Shown: positions 47,726-56,008 of the stretch, one piece after another
How positions within the stretch are numbered: the stretch's first letter is position 1
How the letters are laid out: each line of letters begins with the position of its first letter
Assembly (NCBI GenBank): GCA_015075405.1
Contig: JABTUK010000004.1
Location: 1,426,001 to 1,490,000 of the forward strand
DNA: 64,000 bases
Origin: Anaerolineales bacterium
GTDB taxonomy: Bacteria; Chloroflexota; Anaerolineae; 4572-78; J111
Direction of reading: 5' to 3'
Notes under the pieces: model-generated
Told to the model about the DNA's origin: nothing
The model's database searches: none
Seen by the model: only the letters and a program-made list of their open reading frames with translations
Program-made: the position numbers and the translations under genes

Positions 47726-48160
47726 TTATTCAAAATTGTGATAGATAGTATTCAATTTTTCCTGTAAAAAGGCGATGTCGTCATCGGTCAAATCTTTTTG
47801 CCCCCTTTCCAAAACCTCAAGCGCGAGTGGAATGAGTTTTTCTTTCAACTCCCGGCCCGCCTCGGTGAGATAAACCTTAAAGGCGCGCCGATCGTTTTCA
47901 TCTTTTTGCCGAAAAAGCAACAGTTTTCTTTCCAGAATATCCAAAATGCGGGTGACATTGGGCTTATCTTTGAAGGTTTGCTCGGCCAGTTCCACCTGCG
48001 ACAGCCCTTCTTGCTGCCACAGCCGGTTCAAAAGCGTCCACTGTTCCGGAGTAATATCATACCCATTCGCTTTGAAGACCTGATCAAGCTCATGTTTCAA
48101 GCGGCGGGCGGTTCGATTGATAAGATAGCCTAACGATTCGTCTAAGGTAAAATGCGTCAT
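47726..48160 (-). CDS. MarR family transcriptional regulator
   Basis: 144 residues from the ATG at 48160; an upstream GTG-led extension is less likely. A winged HTH at about 28-100: EQWTLLNRLWQQEGLSQVEL, FKDKPNVTRILDILERK, and wing KDENDRRAFKVYLTEAG (the DxRxxxV/L motif). Dimeric repressors of this family sense phenolic or oxidative signals. Operator-like sequences lie upstream of this gene and of the next one, so autoregulation and control of the downstream membrane proteins are likely. Confidence 0.9.
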   Translation of the reverse strand: MTHFTLDESLGYLINRTARRLKHELDQVFKANGYDITPEQWTLLNRLWQQEGLSQVELAEQTFKDKPNVTRILDILERKLLLFRQKDENDRRAFKVYLTEAGRELKEKLIPLALEVLERGQKDLTDDDIAFLQEKLNTIYHNFE

Positions 48161-48184
48161 AATTTTCGACCAATAAAATTGGTT

Positions 48185-48200
48185 GTTGTAGCAACTATAT
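48185..48200. promoter_or_regulatory. Operator candidate upstream of the MarR gene
   Basis: GTTGTAGCAACTATAT. GTTG-N3-CAAC is a short palindrome, and CAACTATAT is repeated at 47704-47712 upstream of the neighbouring gene. A common binding site is suspected. Confidence 0.4.
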
Positions 48201-48311
48201 ACCACGCTTTTTGAAAAATGTCAAGGGGTGATAAATTCCCCCTCTGCAACTTTTTTACCTATAATCCGTATTGCCTTATGCAGACACCAAAAGGGGAAAT
48301 TCAACTGCATA

Positions 48312-48965
48312 ATGGTTAACGCGTTAATGTTTGGTTGGAATATAACAATGACTCCTGTGGCGACGGAACAACCGAGGGCCAGGGCGATTACGCCTGAAGC
48401 GCAGGCCCAGGAACAAAGTTGGGCTATGGCGGCCCAACGCGGCGACCGCCCGGCCTTTATGCGACTGGTCGAAGTTTACCAGCGGCCGGTTTACAACTTG
48501 TGTTACCGCATGCTGGGGGGCGATGTGACCGAGGCGGAAGATGCGGCCCAGGAAACTTTTCTGCGGGCTTACACCAAACTGGATACTTACAATCCCAACC
48601 GCAAATTCTCATCCTGGCTCTTCTCGATTGCTTCGCATTACTGTATTGACCGCTTGCGCCAGCGCCGCTATCAAATGGTTGACTGGGATGAACTGCCGGT
48701 GTTGGAGCAACATACGCTCTCTAACCCGGAACCGCAGCCGGAGGCCGCCACCCTGAGCCGTGAAGCACACAACACCCTGCACCGGCTGCTCAACAACCTC
48801 CCCCCCGATTACCGGGCGGCGACTATTCTGCGCTACTGGCACGAGCTTTCTTACGACGAGATTGCCGAAGCCCTCAATACAACGGTCAGCGCGGTTAAAA
48901 GCCGCCTGTTCCGGGCCAAACAAATGATGGCTGCCCATTATGAGGCGATGGAGACAAACCTATGA
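48312..48965 (+). CDS. ECF-family RNA polymerase sigma factor
   Basis: 217 residues from the ATG at 48312; ATGs at 48327 and 48348 are also in frame, and the last leaves a protein closer to the usual length. Region 2 is PAFMRLVEVYQRPVYNLCYR with DAAQETFLRAY; region 4 is LPPDYRAATILRYWHELSYD then EIAEALNTTVSAVKSRLFR. Overlaps the anti-sigma gene by four bases (ATGA). A TATAAT at 48258-48263 may be the promoter -10 box. Confidence 0.93.
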   Translation: MVNALMFGWNITMTPVATEQPRARAITPEAQAQEQSWAMAAQRGDRPAFMRLVEVYQRPVYNLCYRMLGGDVTEAEDAAQETFLRAYTKLDTYNPNRKFSSWLFSIASHYCIDRLRQRRYQMVDWDELPVLEQHTLSNPEPQPEAATLSREAHNTLHRLLNNLPPDYRAATILRYWHELSYDEIAEALNTTVSAVKSRLFRAKQMMAAHYEAMETNL

Positions 48966-49537
48966 ACCACGAAACCTTCACCGAAAAGCTGTCGCTCTGG
49001 CTTGAAAATGAACTGAGCGCCCCCGAAATTACCGAACTACAAGCGCATCTGGCCGGCTGTCCCACCTGCCAGCAGACCTACCAGGCCTTACAACGGGTCG
49101 AAACGCTGTTGCGGGGCGGGTCAAAAATAATGGTCGGACCCCCGCCGGGGTTCACCACTCGCTTTGAAGTGCGTTTGGCTTACCACCAGGTTCGTAACGG
49201 GGGACACCTGTGGTGGGGATTTGGGGTGCTGCTGCTGGGCGCGTTATTTTTATTTATCATCGGTGGGCTGGCCGTGAGCGCCCTGGTCAGCAGTGGGGCC
49301 GGCTGGCTGGATGGAGCGATTTTCTACAGCGGGCTGGTGGGCCTCATCCAGTTAGCCAACACGCTGGGTGTCTGGCTTAATCTGGCGGGGCTGTTTGTGA
49401 AAGTCAGCTTGATTACCATGAGCCAGCCGCTTTTTTGGGGCTGTGTCTTGGCGGCCCTGGGCCTGGCCTGGCTGTGGCTGCGCGTGCTGAAGTATGTGAA
49501 CCGGCCGGTCGCAACTTCGGTTGAGTTGCTGATTTAA
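48962..49537 (+). CDS. Anti-sigma factor with zinc-binding HC2-like head and membrane helices
   Basis: 191 residues. The N-terminal zinc-binding motif HLAGCPTCQ (His-X3-Cys-X2-Cys) is the anti-sigma (ZAS) signature that holds ECF factors. Two to three predicted membrane helices follow (about 80-103, 115-138 and 155-178). Coupled to the sigma gene by ATGA overlap, so it should bind and inhibit that sigma factor until a membrane or redox signal releases it. Confidence 0.9.
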   Translation: MNHETFTEKLSLWLENELSAPEITELQAHLAGCPTCQQTYQALQRVETLLRGGSKIMVGPPPGFTTRFEVRLAYHQVRNGGHLWWGFGVLLLGALFLFIIGGLAVSALVSSGAGWLDGAIFYSGLVGLIQLANTLGVWLNLAGLFVKVSLITMSQPLFWGCVLAALGLAWLWLRVLKYVNRPVATSVELLI

Positions 49538-49568
49538 GGCAACTCCAAGAAAATAATTACTCAATATT

Positions 49569-49610
49569 CGTGTTGCGTCTTGCGTAAGATACACGTAAGA
49601 CGTAACACGA
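49569..49610. repeat. Iterated-word palindrome with alternating mismatches (word GCGTCTT)
   Basis: The left arm CGTGTTGCGTCTTGCGT (49569-49585) and the complement of the right arm CGTGTTACGTCTTACGT differ only at one position in each 7-mer, G versus A. The loop is eight bases. Confidence 0.85.
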
Positions 49611-49643
49611 CTTGGAACTACCTATAGCGATATGGAGACAGCG

Positions 49644-51017
49644 ATGAAAAACAAACTTTTGAGTGTAGGGATAATTCTAATCTTACCTTTACTCCTGGCC
49701 TTTACCTGGGTTTCTCCCGCTCTGGCCCAGGGGCCAAACGGTGACCAGGTTGTTTTTGGCGAAAATCTAATTTTGAAGGCCGAGGAAGAAATCAACGGCG
49801 ATGTGGTTGTTTTTGGCGGCAATGTGACCATGCCCGCTTCCAGCCAGATTGACGGCGACCTGGTTGTTTTTGGCGGCAATGCCACGATTGATGGGACTGT
49901 CACCGGCGATATTGGCATGATTGGCGGCAATATCAAGCTGGGCAAAACGGCCGTGGTCGAAGGGGATATTGGCATACTCGGCGGTGAGGCCGAAGTAGCC
50001 GAAGGCGCGACGGTGGAAGGGGATGTGCAGAGCCTGAATCGTTTTGGCTTTGGCGAGGGCGAAGGTTTCACCATCCCGCCAATCCCCTCCGCGGCCCCCG
50101 ATGCGCCCACGCCGCCGGTTCCGCCGGTAGCGCCTCGCTTTGATAATGATAATGATTTCTCTGACTGGGGCCACGGCATCTTCAGTTTCTTCAAAAGCGT
50201 GGTTGAAGATATAGCCGTCTTGCTTTCACTGGCGGTGATTGGTTGGCTGGTGGCCGCTTTTATGCCGGAACAGATGAAAACTGTCGGCGACACATTCACC
50301 CGCTCGGCTCCTTTCAGCTTTGGCGTAGGCTTGTTGACCTGGCTCATTGCCGGGGTGGTGGGCGGCGTTTTGGCCATCACCATCTGCCTGGCCTTTATCC
50401 CGATATTGGGTTTTATTCTGCTGGCCATTGCTACCCTGTTTGGCTGGATTGTGGCCGGCCAGGTTATCGGCGAGCGGCTGCTAGTTGCCAGCGGACGGCC
50501 TTATCCTAACCACGTCGTCTCAACCCTGGTCGGCGTTACCGCGCTGACAACCGTAGCGATTATGCCCATCATCGGCCAGATTCCCTGTATCGGCGGCCTG
50601 TTGAGCCTGTTGGGTGGATTGTTGGGTATCATTGTCTCCCTGACCGGGCTGGGCGCGGTCATCCTGACCCGCTTTGGCACCCAGCCTTATCCGCCGCCTG
50701 CTTTCGCCTTTGCCGGGGGGGGAACTTCTGCGCCATCCCCGGCCGGTGGAAGCAGCCGGCCTCCATCTGACCTGCTTGCGTCGCTGGAACGGCAGGAAGC
50801 CGAATTACGGGCCAGAATTGACGCCGCCCTGGCCGAGGCCGATGCGGCGGCCCAGGAAGCGCCGGCCAGCGAGGAGTCGTCGCCGGAATCTGTCGAATTT
50901 ACACCGGCAGACGCCCCTGAAACCGAAGGTGATCCCAGCGCTGAAAAACCTGCTCCGAAGCGCCGCCGGACCAAAAAATCAAACCCGGAGCCAACGGATG
51001 GAGAACCCACTTTGTAA
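49644..51017 (+). CDS. Exported bactofilin-like polymer-forming protein with membrane domain
   Basis: 457 residues from the ATG at 49644. An N-terminal signal peptide (to about residue 26, SPALAQ) is followed by a beta-helix with repeated INGDVVVFGGNVTM, IDGDLVVFGGNATI and VTGDIGMIGGNI, the pattern of polymer-forming cytoskeletal/bactofilin domains but here outside the cell. A Pro-rich linker and about four to five membrane helices (about 195-350) follow, then a charged tail (PSAEKPAPKRRRTKKS). Such exported forms are common in some phyla; roles are mostly unknown. It lies downstream of the sigma/anti-sigma pair, possibly in its regulon. Confidence 0.83.
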   Translation: MKNKLLSVGIILILPLLLAFTWVSPALAQGPNGDQVVFGENLILKAEEEINGDVVVFGGNVTMPASSQIDGDLVVFGGNATIDGTVTGDIGMIGGNIKLGKTAVVEGDIGILGGEAEVAEGATVEGDVQSLNRFGFGEGEGFTIPPIPSAAPDAPTPPVPPVAPRFDNDNDFSDWGHGIFSFFKSVVEDIAVLLSLAVIGWLVAAFMPEQMKTVGDTFTRSAPFSFGVGLLTWLIAGVVGGVLAITICLAFIPILGFILLAIATLFGWIVAGQVIGERLLVASGRPYPNHVVSTLVGVTALTTVAIMPIIGQIPCIGGLLSLLGGLLGIIVSLTGLGAVILTRFGTQPYPPPAFAFAGGGTSAPSPAGGSSRPPSDLLASLERQEAELRARIDAALAEADAAAQEAPASEESSPESVEFTPADAPETEGDPSAEKPAPKRRRTKKSNPEPTDGEPTL

Positions 51018-51369
51018 AATCCTTCTTGGCAAAACAATAAGCCCAACAAAAAGGGGTGAAAAAGCGCGCTTTTTCACCCCTGAGTTGAGCAAACTGTTTT
51101 TCCAGGCCGTGTGCCTGGCGATGATTTTAGGCTTATTTTTCATCGCCGAGGCAACTTTTTTGTCTAATTATTTAACCCCGCCCCTGCTCAAAACCGGTGC
51201 TACTGGAGCCATCGTTATTGCCGTACCGCCGTCGCTGGAAAGTATTACCGGCAACGTCGTAGTAACGCTGAGCGCCGGCCAGACCAGGCCCGCTCTGCGG
51301 ACGAACTGCATCCCTGATGGCAGCGCCCCCGTTTTGACGATCAATCTTGAACCTGAAACCGGAACATAA
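50998..51369 (+). CDS. Small membrane-anchored protein (start uncertain)
   Basis: Up to 123 residues if started at the ATG at 50998, which overlaps the bactofilin-like gene by 20 bases; or 82 if at 51121, after the 30-bp palindrome. One membrane helix (CLAMILGLFFIAEATFLS) and a 70-residue exported part with no recognised fold (FLSNYLTPPLLKTGATGA and the TRPALRTNCIPDGSAP region). Because the palindrome at 51052-51081 falls within the longer frame, the shorter start may be preferable. Function unknown. Confidence 0.5.
   Translation: MENPLCKILLGKTISPTKRGEKARFFTPELSKLFFQAVCLAMILGLFFIAEATFLSNYLTPPLLKTGATGAIVIAVPPSLESITGNVVVTLSAGQTRPALRTNCIPDGSAPVLTINLEPETGT
51052..51081. promoter_or_regulatory. 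Perfect 30-bp palindrome, possible terminator
   Basis: The arms AGGGGTGAAAAAGCG and CGCTTTTTCACCCCT are perfectly complementary with no loop. A strong hairpin of this kind, 35 bases after the bactofilin-like stop, may terminate or attenuate transcription, though no T tract follows. Confidence 0.55.
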
Positions 51370-51411
51370 GGGCGATAACCGGGCTTACTTGTCGTCAAGA
51401 AACGAGTGAAA

Positions 51412-52989
51412 TTAATTCCGCCTCAATAAATTTCGACTGATTGTCTTGAGTTCATCAATCCTCAAAACGTAAACCAGACCGAGATAAACCAAACTGCCAA
51501 CCCCTACCCCTATTACTCCGCCAAGCCAGCCCGGAGCCGGGGGTAAAAATGGCAGCAGCAGCGCCAGCGCCAGGGCCATACCTGCTGTAGCCAGGCCCAT
51601 TTTGGCGACCGCCCCCACCAGCCCCCCTTCGGCCAGCCCGCCCATTTGGGGGCGGAGCAGGGCCAGCAAGGCGATCATCTCCAGCGTTACCGCAATGGAG
51701 TTGGCCAGAGCCAGCCCGCCGTGCGGCGGCCAGCCCCACCCGGCAAAGAGGCGGAGTAACAACCAACTCAAGCCAATATTGACCGCCATTGCCGCCACGC
51801 CGACGGCGACCGGGGTTTTGGTATTTTTGAGGGCATAAAAAGCGCGGGTGGCAATCTCGACTACGGCGTGGCCGGTCAGCCCCAGGGCAAAAAAGCTCAA
51901 GGCCCAGGCTGTGGCTGTGGTTGCGGCAGGGTCGAATTTGCCCCGCTCCAACAGCAGGCGTACCAGCGGCTCGCTCAATACCAGCAGGCCGGCGGCGGCG
52001 GGTAGGGTTAAAAAGAGCAGGCTGCGCAGGGTCACGGCAAAAATCCGGCGCAGTTCGGCCCATTGCTCGGTGGCGGCCAGGGCAGCCAGAGTAGGAAAGA
52101 GGGCCGTCGCCACCGCCTGGGCGATAATGCCCTGGGGGAGCAGCATGATAATCCAACCGTAATTCAGCGCGGTCAAACTGCCGGCGGTCAGGCCGGCGGC
52201 CAGCACCGCGTTGACCACAAAGTTCAACTGCACCGCGGCCAGTCCCAACACCCGCGGCCCCATCAGCCGGGCGACTTCGCGCAGGCTGGGGTCGCGCCAG
52301 GCCAGGACGGGTTGGTAGCGCAGCCGCTCGCCGGAGAGCAGGCCGGGCAACTGCACCAGCAAATGGCTGGCCGCGCCGGCCACCACTCCCGCCGCCAGGC
52401 CGCGCACGCCCCACAGCGGGCCGAGCAGCCATGCGCTCAGAATAATGGCCAGGTTGTAAATCACCGGGGCCAGGGCCGGCAGAAAAAAGTGCTGGTGGGC
52501 GTTGAGAATGCCCATAACCACCCCACTGACCCCAAAAATGACGGTCGAGATGAGCATCCAGCGCATCAACTCGACGGTCAGGGTTTGTTGGGCCGGGGAA
52601 AAGTCGGCAAAAAAGCGTTGGACAATCCAGGGGGCAAATAGGGCGGCCAGCCCGCCCAGGCCGGTCAAAAAGAGGGCAACCCAATTGATGACCGCTGAGG
52701 CCAGCCGCCACGCGCCGGGCAAGTCCTCGCGGGCCAGATAGCCGGTAAAAATAGGGATAAAGGCCGAGCCGAGTGCTCCGCCCGCGACCACGTAAAACAG
52801 AAAATCGGGCAGGCGAAAGGCGGCCAGGTAGGCGTCCATCTCGGCGCTGGTCCCGAATTGGCGGGCAATGACCACCTCGCGCAGTAGCCCCAAGGCCCGG
52901 CTGGCCAAAAACAAGACCATCACCAGCGAGGCTGCGCGGGCAAGGCGATGGGTGGTGGCTGCGGTTCGGGTTGTTTCGAGTTGGTTCAA
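51412..52989 (-). CDS. murJ: Lipid II flippase
   Basis: Membrane transporter of the MOP superfamily that flips the peptidoglycan precursor lipid II, 525 residues with about 14 helices. Family signatures are RALGLLREVVIARQFGTSAE in the first loop, MDAYLAAFRLPDFLFYV and LGSAFIPIF. No sign of truncation. It starts at 52989 with no close upstream gene on its strand. Confidence 0.94.
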   Translation of the reverse strand: MNQLETTRTAATTHRLARAASLVMVLFLASRALGLLREVVIARQFGTSAEMDAYLAAFRLPDFLFYVVAGGALGSAFIPIFTGYLAREDLPGAWRLASAVINWVALFLTGLGGLAALFAPWIVQRFFADFSPAQQTLTVELMRWMLISTVIFGVSGVVMGILNAHQHFFLPALAPVIYNLAIILSAWLLGPLWGVRGLAAGVVAGAASHLLVQLPGLLSGERLRYQPVLAWRDPSLREVARLMGPRVLGLAAVQLNFVVNAVLAAGLTAGSLTALNYGWIIMLLPQGIIAQAVATALFPTLAALAATEQWAELRRIFAVTLRSLLFLTLPAAAGLLVLSEPLVRLLLERGKFDPAATTATAWALSFFALGLTGHAVVEIATRAFYALKNTKTPVAVGVAAMAVNIGLSWLLLRLFAGWGWPPHGGLALANSIAVTLEMIALLALLRPQMGGLAEGGLVGAVAKMGLATAGMALALALLLPFLPPAPGWLGGVIGVGVGSLVYLGLVYVLRIDELKTISRNLLRRN

Positions 52990-53070
52990 GGTTTATGGCT
53001 CGCCATCAAACATCCGTCGTACTTCTTCGCTAGAGAACCTACCTTCTACTTCATCTCTTTGACGCGGACG

Positions 53071-53095
53071 CTATTCACAATTCACCATTCACAAT
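53071..53095. repeat. Single arm of iterated-word repeat (ATTCACA)
   Basis: Tandem ATTCACA, ATTCACC, ATTCACA at the 3' end of the SIR2-like gene; the opposite arm is not found. Same word as the right arm at 57336-57362. Confidence 0.65.
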
Positions 53096-54096
53096 TACTC
53101 CAGCGCCTGCCGCAATTCCGCAATAAACTGCTCAATCTCGCCCCAGTAGACTTCAAACTTGGCCTCGCGGCGCAGGTACTCTTGCAGGTATTGTCTTTCG
53201 GCTTCATTGGGGGCCAGTTGAATGGAGACGCTGGTGTGCTGCAACGGCCGGGGTTTGATCAGTCCCCAAAAAAGCACTTTGAATTCCCAACTGGGCAGTT
53301 TATAGCCCAATAAAATCAACGACGAGTCGGCCATGGCCTGGCGTACTCGCCGGGGAATGGGGTCGGTGCCGCGGCCCATCTCTTGAGAAATAGCTACCAG
53401 AAACTCCAGGTAATCGTTTTCGGTCAAAACTAACGACTCGGGGTAAGCGTCGAAGCCGTGCAGATGATAGACCAACGGCGCTTCTTTGCTGGGCTGATAA
53501 TCGCTCTCAAAAACAGAAGGGACGCTTTCCAGGCCCTTGTGCCAGCGGCAGATTTCGGTGCGCGGTTCTTTGCCGGCCCGTTTCAGCGCCACCTCGATAA
53601 AATCGTGATAGCTGGTGGTCAGGTAGATGGGCAGGGGAAATTCGGCCAGGTTGAGGAGCGGATTGGCCGGGCCATCGTCAAAGCGAGGATATCCCAATCG
53701 GCCCGAAAAATTGGAGAAGGTCACATCGTCAAAAGCTTCTTCGATTTCGGCCAGGGTTTCCTCGGATGCGCCCGCCGCCTCGGCCAGGTCAAACAGACGA
53801 TTTTTGATAAAATTGATGTAGTCCATTTTGAGCGCCCAGGCATCGGTGATACTTTCGTCGGTGATGCCTTTGAATTGGGTGATTTGAGGCAAATCAGGTT
53901 TATCAGGTAGGGGGTATTGGATGTAGTCGGCGTAAGCGGCAACGAGAGAGGTATGCCCGTCCAAAACCAGGTTGTGGTCAACGCTGTGGCTGATAACCGG
54001 CACCACTTTGCCGGCCCGGATGCGGTCTACAATGGTCTGCTGCCAGGTAACCGCTTCCTTTCTTTCGACATCTCCGCTGATTTTTATTCTGGGCAT
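53095..54096 (-). CDS. SIR2-like domain protein (SIR2_2 type)
   Basis: 333 residues from the ATG at 54096 (GGAGGA upstream); a GTG six bases earlier is possible. The N-terminal part GKVVPVISHS and LVLDGHTSL is loop-rich and Rossmann-like; YLTTSYHDFIEVALKRAGKE, YHLHGFDAYPESLVLTENDY and SSLILLGYKLPSWEFK match the SIR2_2 domains used as NAD+-consuming effectors in Thoeris, DSR and prokaryotic Argonaute systems. The catalytic His would be in YHLHGF. It lacks a second domain of the known systems, and no partner is adjacent. A role in abortive-infection defence is only a hypothesis. Confidence 0.75.
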   Translation of the reverse strand: MPRIKISGDVERKEAVTWQQTIVDRIRAGKVVPVISHSVDHNLVLDGHTSLVAAYADYIQYPLPDKPDLPQITQFKGITDESITDAWALKMDYINFIKNRLFDLAEAAGASEETLAEIEEAFDDVTFSNFSGRLGYPRFDDGPANPLLNLAEFPLPIYLTTSYHDFIEVALKRAGKEPRTEICRWHKGLESVPSVFESDYQPSKEAPLVYHLHGFDAYPESLVLTENDYLEFLVAISQEMGRGTDPIPRRVRQAMADSSLILLGYKLPSWEFKVLFWGLIKPRPLQHTSVSIQLAPNEAERQYLQEYLRREAKFEVYWGEIEQFIAELRQALE

Positions 54097-54116
54097 GGCC
54101 ACAATCCTCCGCTGAA

Positions 54117-54142
54117 GAGAGTAATCAGTTGTCAGTAATCAG
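54117..54142. repeat. Single arm of iterated-word repeat (GTAATCAGTTGTCA)
   Basis: AGTAATCAGTTGTCAGTAATCAG follows the SIR2-like gene start. It resembles the CAGTAAT word at 59448-59525. The second arm is missing. Confidence 0.6.
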
Positions 54143-54647
54143 AAAAATGAAAAACCTCTGCAACTCTGTGGTGAAAATCGGTTAAAATAAACGTCATACC
54201 ACCCACATCAAGGATAAAGTGAGTCGTCAACGCTTCTACTGTCTGTCCCACCCGGTCGCCAACACCATTATAAATGGGTTGAAGGGTGGTCGTCAATTGT
54301 TGGGCTGAGACCAGGCGATTGGCGGCATCAAAGGTATTGGTCATCGCCCCGGCCCTTAACAAGTTATCATTGGCATCGAAGCTATAGCTCTGTCCGTTGA
54401 CCACTTCCAGCCGGTTGGTATTGTCGTAATTGTAGCCAAATTGGCCGTTGTTCCAATTATTGCCCAGCGCATCATAAGTAATGTGCCGGGTTTGATTCTC
54501 GGCATTGGTGCTCGCCACCAAGCGGTAAAGCGAGTCATAGGCAAAGGTGGTTTTGTGACCGCTTGCGTCGGTGACGCTGAGCCGGTTGCCGGCGGCATCG
54601 TAACTGACGCTGGTTTTAACGTTGGTACTGCTGTTCTTGAGACTCAA
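54132..54647 (-). pseudogene. RHS/YD-repeat protein fragment
   Basis: A stretch of 171 codons with YD repeats: YDAAGNRLSVTDASGHKTTF, AYDSLYRLVASTNAENQTRH, NYDNTNRLEVVNGQ and FDAANRLVSAQQ. A full RHS protein has over a thousand residues with a C-terminal toxin; here only a short internal part is left, with no start signal. The end is scrambled into the repeat at 54117-54142 and stops. Remnant of an acquired RHS or polymorphic toxin gene. Confidence 0.8.
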
Positions 54648-54917
54648 CTACCGTTAAGTCTCTTGCATTTCCCCTCAGAAACAGCAGGCCGGGCAGCCAA
54701 ACCGACGCTTCTTCTCTTTGCCACCGCCTTGAAATGAAAGGGATCTCCCCCTGCGAAAATGGACAGACCCCAATTGGTTGAGCGCCCTTCTGGCGGAAGG
54801 AGGCGAAGTTAAGATGAACTATCGCTGAAATTTTTGCTTTTGGCGTTTTGATTTTTCGTATAGTATCAGAGTCTCAAACTATAAGATATTACCGTTAATT
54901 TCTTATCCGATTTAGGG

Positions 54918-55042
54918 CAGTCTCACTAACTTCAATCAAATCAGGAAGTTTAGACCAGTCTCATTAAGTTCGTTTAGAGTAGTCTCACTCATTTCGATCA
55001 CCAGTCTCACTAACTTCGGTCACAGTCTCACTAACTTCGATT
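54918..55042. repeat. Iteron-like array, consensus CAGTCTCACTAACTTCGATC
   Basis: Five copies at 54918, 54956, 54980, 55002 and 55023. The last four are spaced 24, 22 and 21 bases, about two turns of DNA. Copies differ at one to five positions (CATTAAG, CACTCAT, CACTAAC). Such spacing puts a bound protein on one face of the helix. It may be an iteron array, the multiple-repeat end of an insertion sequence such as IS21-type, or a regulator site. Confidence 0.65.
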
Positions 55043-55094
55043 TCCTACAAGTGTACACCTGGAGAGAAGTTTGACAACCTTTTTCTCTTTGGAT

Positions 55095-55126
55095 ATTATA
55101 CGTCGTATAATACCAGTTATACGACA
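55095..55126. promoter_or_regulatory. Palindromic operator candidate ATTATACGTCGTATAAT
   Basis: The 17-bp sequence is a perfect palindrome around one base. A half site, TTATACGAC, follows at 55118-55126. It could be an operator for the stress-protein gene 200 bases downstream. Confidence 0.45.
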
Positions 55127-55328
55127 TATTAAAGCCTCAAAACCTCTTGAGCATTGCGCACATCTGACGATCGGGGCAGTACTAAGCCAATCGAGCTACT
55201 GAAAAATAGCTCTAATTCAAAACCAATATCACTCAATTTAGTATAGTCCTGAGTTGAGAAACCCGATATTATGGAGGAGAGAAAACGCTACAAAAGGCGG
55301 TTCATCAATATCTAAAAGGAGATAAAAA

Positions 55329-55939
55329 ATGAAAACAGTTGTTGGTTTATTCCGAGATACTTATGATGCCGATCGGGCGGTTAATGCTTTAAGAGATGCT
55401 GGTTTTACAAACGCGGATTTTAGCATCCTGGCTCAGGAGACGGTGCTTGACCGGGACAATATCAGTGAAACTTACACCGATCGAACCGGTGATGTCGGTC
55501 CGGCTGAAGGCGCTGGTGTGGGTGCTGCGGGCGGGGCTGTTGTTGGGGGCTGACCGGTCTGTTGATGGGTATCGGCGCTCTGGCGATCCCTGGGATTGGT
55601 CCGGCTATTGCTGTTGGTAGTCTGGCTACAGCTCTCACCTCAGCCGCTGCCGGGGCTACGGTGGGAGCCGTGACCGGAGCCGTGACTGGTGGGGTTGTGG
55701 CGGCGTTAGTTGATCTGGGTATTCCCGAAGAAGACGCCCACTTTTACGCCGAAGGGGTAAAACGGGGTGGAGTACTGGTAACGGTTAGCGCGGATGTCAT
55801 CCGCGCCGCTACCGCCGAAGCAATCATGCGCAATTCTGACGCGGTCGAAGTAGATGCCCACCGTGAAAACTGGCGCAGCCAGGGCTGGAATGATCGCTTT
55901 GACGAGACCACCACGCCCTCTTCTTACTCTCGTTTTTAA
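55329..55939 (+). pseudogene. General stress protein 17M-like protein, disrupted by one-base frameshift
   Basis: The first 74 codons (KTVVGLFRDTYDADRAVNAL) match the general stress protein 17M/YflT-like domain, ending in Gly-rich AGGAVVGG and a stop at 55552. The second frame, from 55554, continues the same protein without a gap (LTGLLMGIGALAIPGIGP) into a membrane-helix hairpin and an acidic tail to 55939. The switch occurs at a run of five G (GTTGGGGGCTGA), where a sixth G would restore one frame of about 203 residues. It may be a real mutation, phase variation or a sequencing or assembly error. Confidence 0.75.
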
Positions 55940-55972
55940 GGCGGGATAAAACAACTTTTTGAACTCTATCTA

Positions 55973-56003
55973 AAAACTCCCCGGTGTTTTGCCGGGGAGT
56001 TTT
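55973..56003. terminator. Bidirectional rho-independent terminator
   Basis: Stem AAAACTCCCCGG/CCGGGGAGTTTT with loop TGTTTTG and a T-rich tail (TTTTCTTT) on the plus strand and AAAA on the other. It lies between the convergent stress-protein and E2 genes. Confidence 0.9.
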
Positions 56004-56008
56004 CTTTA

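Larger units (their letters stand above)
54648..55328. other. Intergenic region with iteron-like repeats
   Basis: About 680 bases without a supported gene, A+T-rich from about 54830. It holds the repeat array at 54918-55042 and the palindrome at 55095-55126. A hairpin GAGCTA/TAGCTC lies at 55193-55212. No transposase or replication gene is adjacent. Confidence 0.6.

Noticed and set aside
54441..54737. Frame opposite the RHS fragment
   Set aside because: Antisense of the YD-repeat sequence; no independent evidence.
54918..55042. Plasmid replication origin
   Set aside because: The array resembles iterons, but no rep gene, DnaA box set or partition gene was seen nearby.
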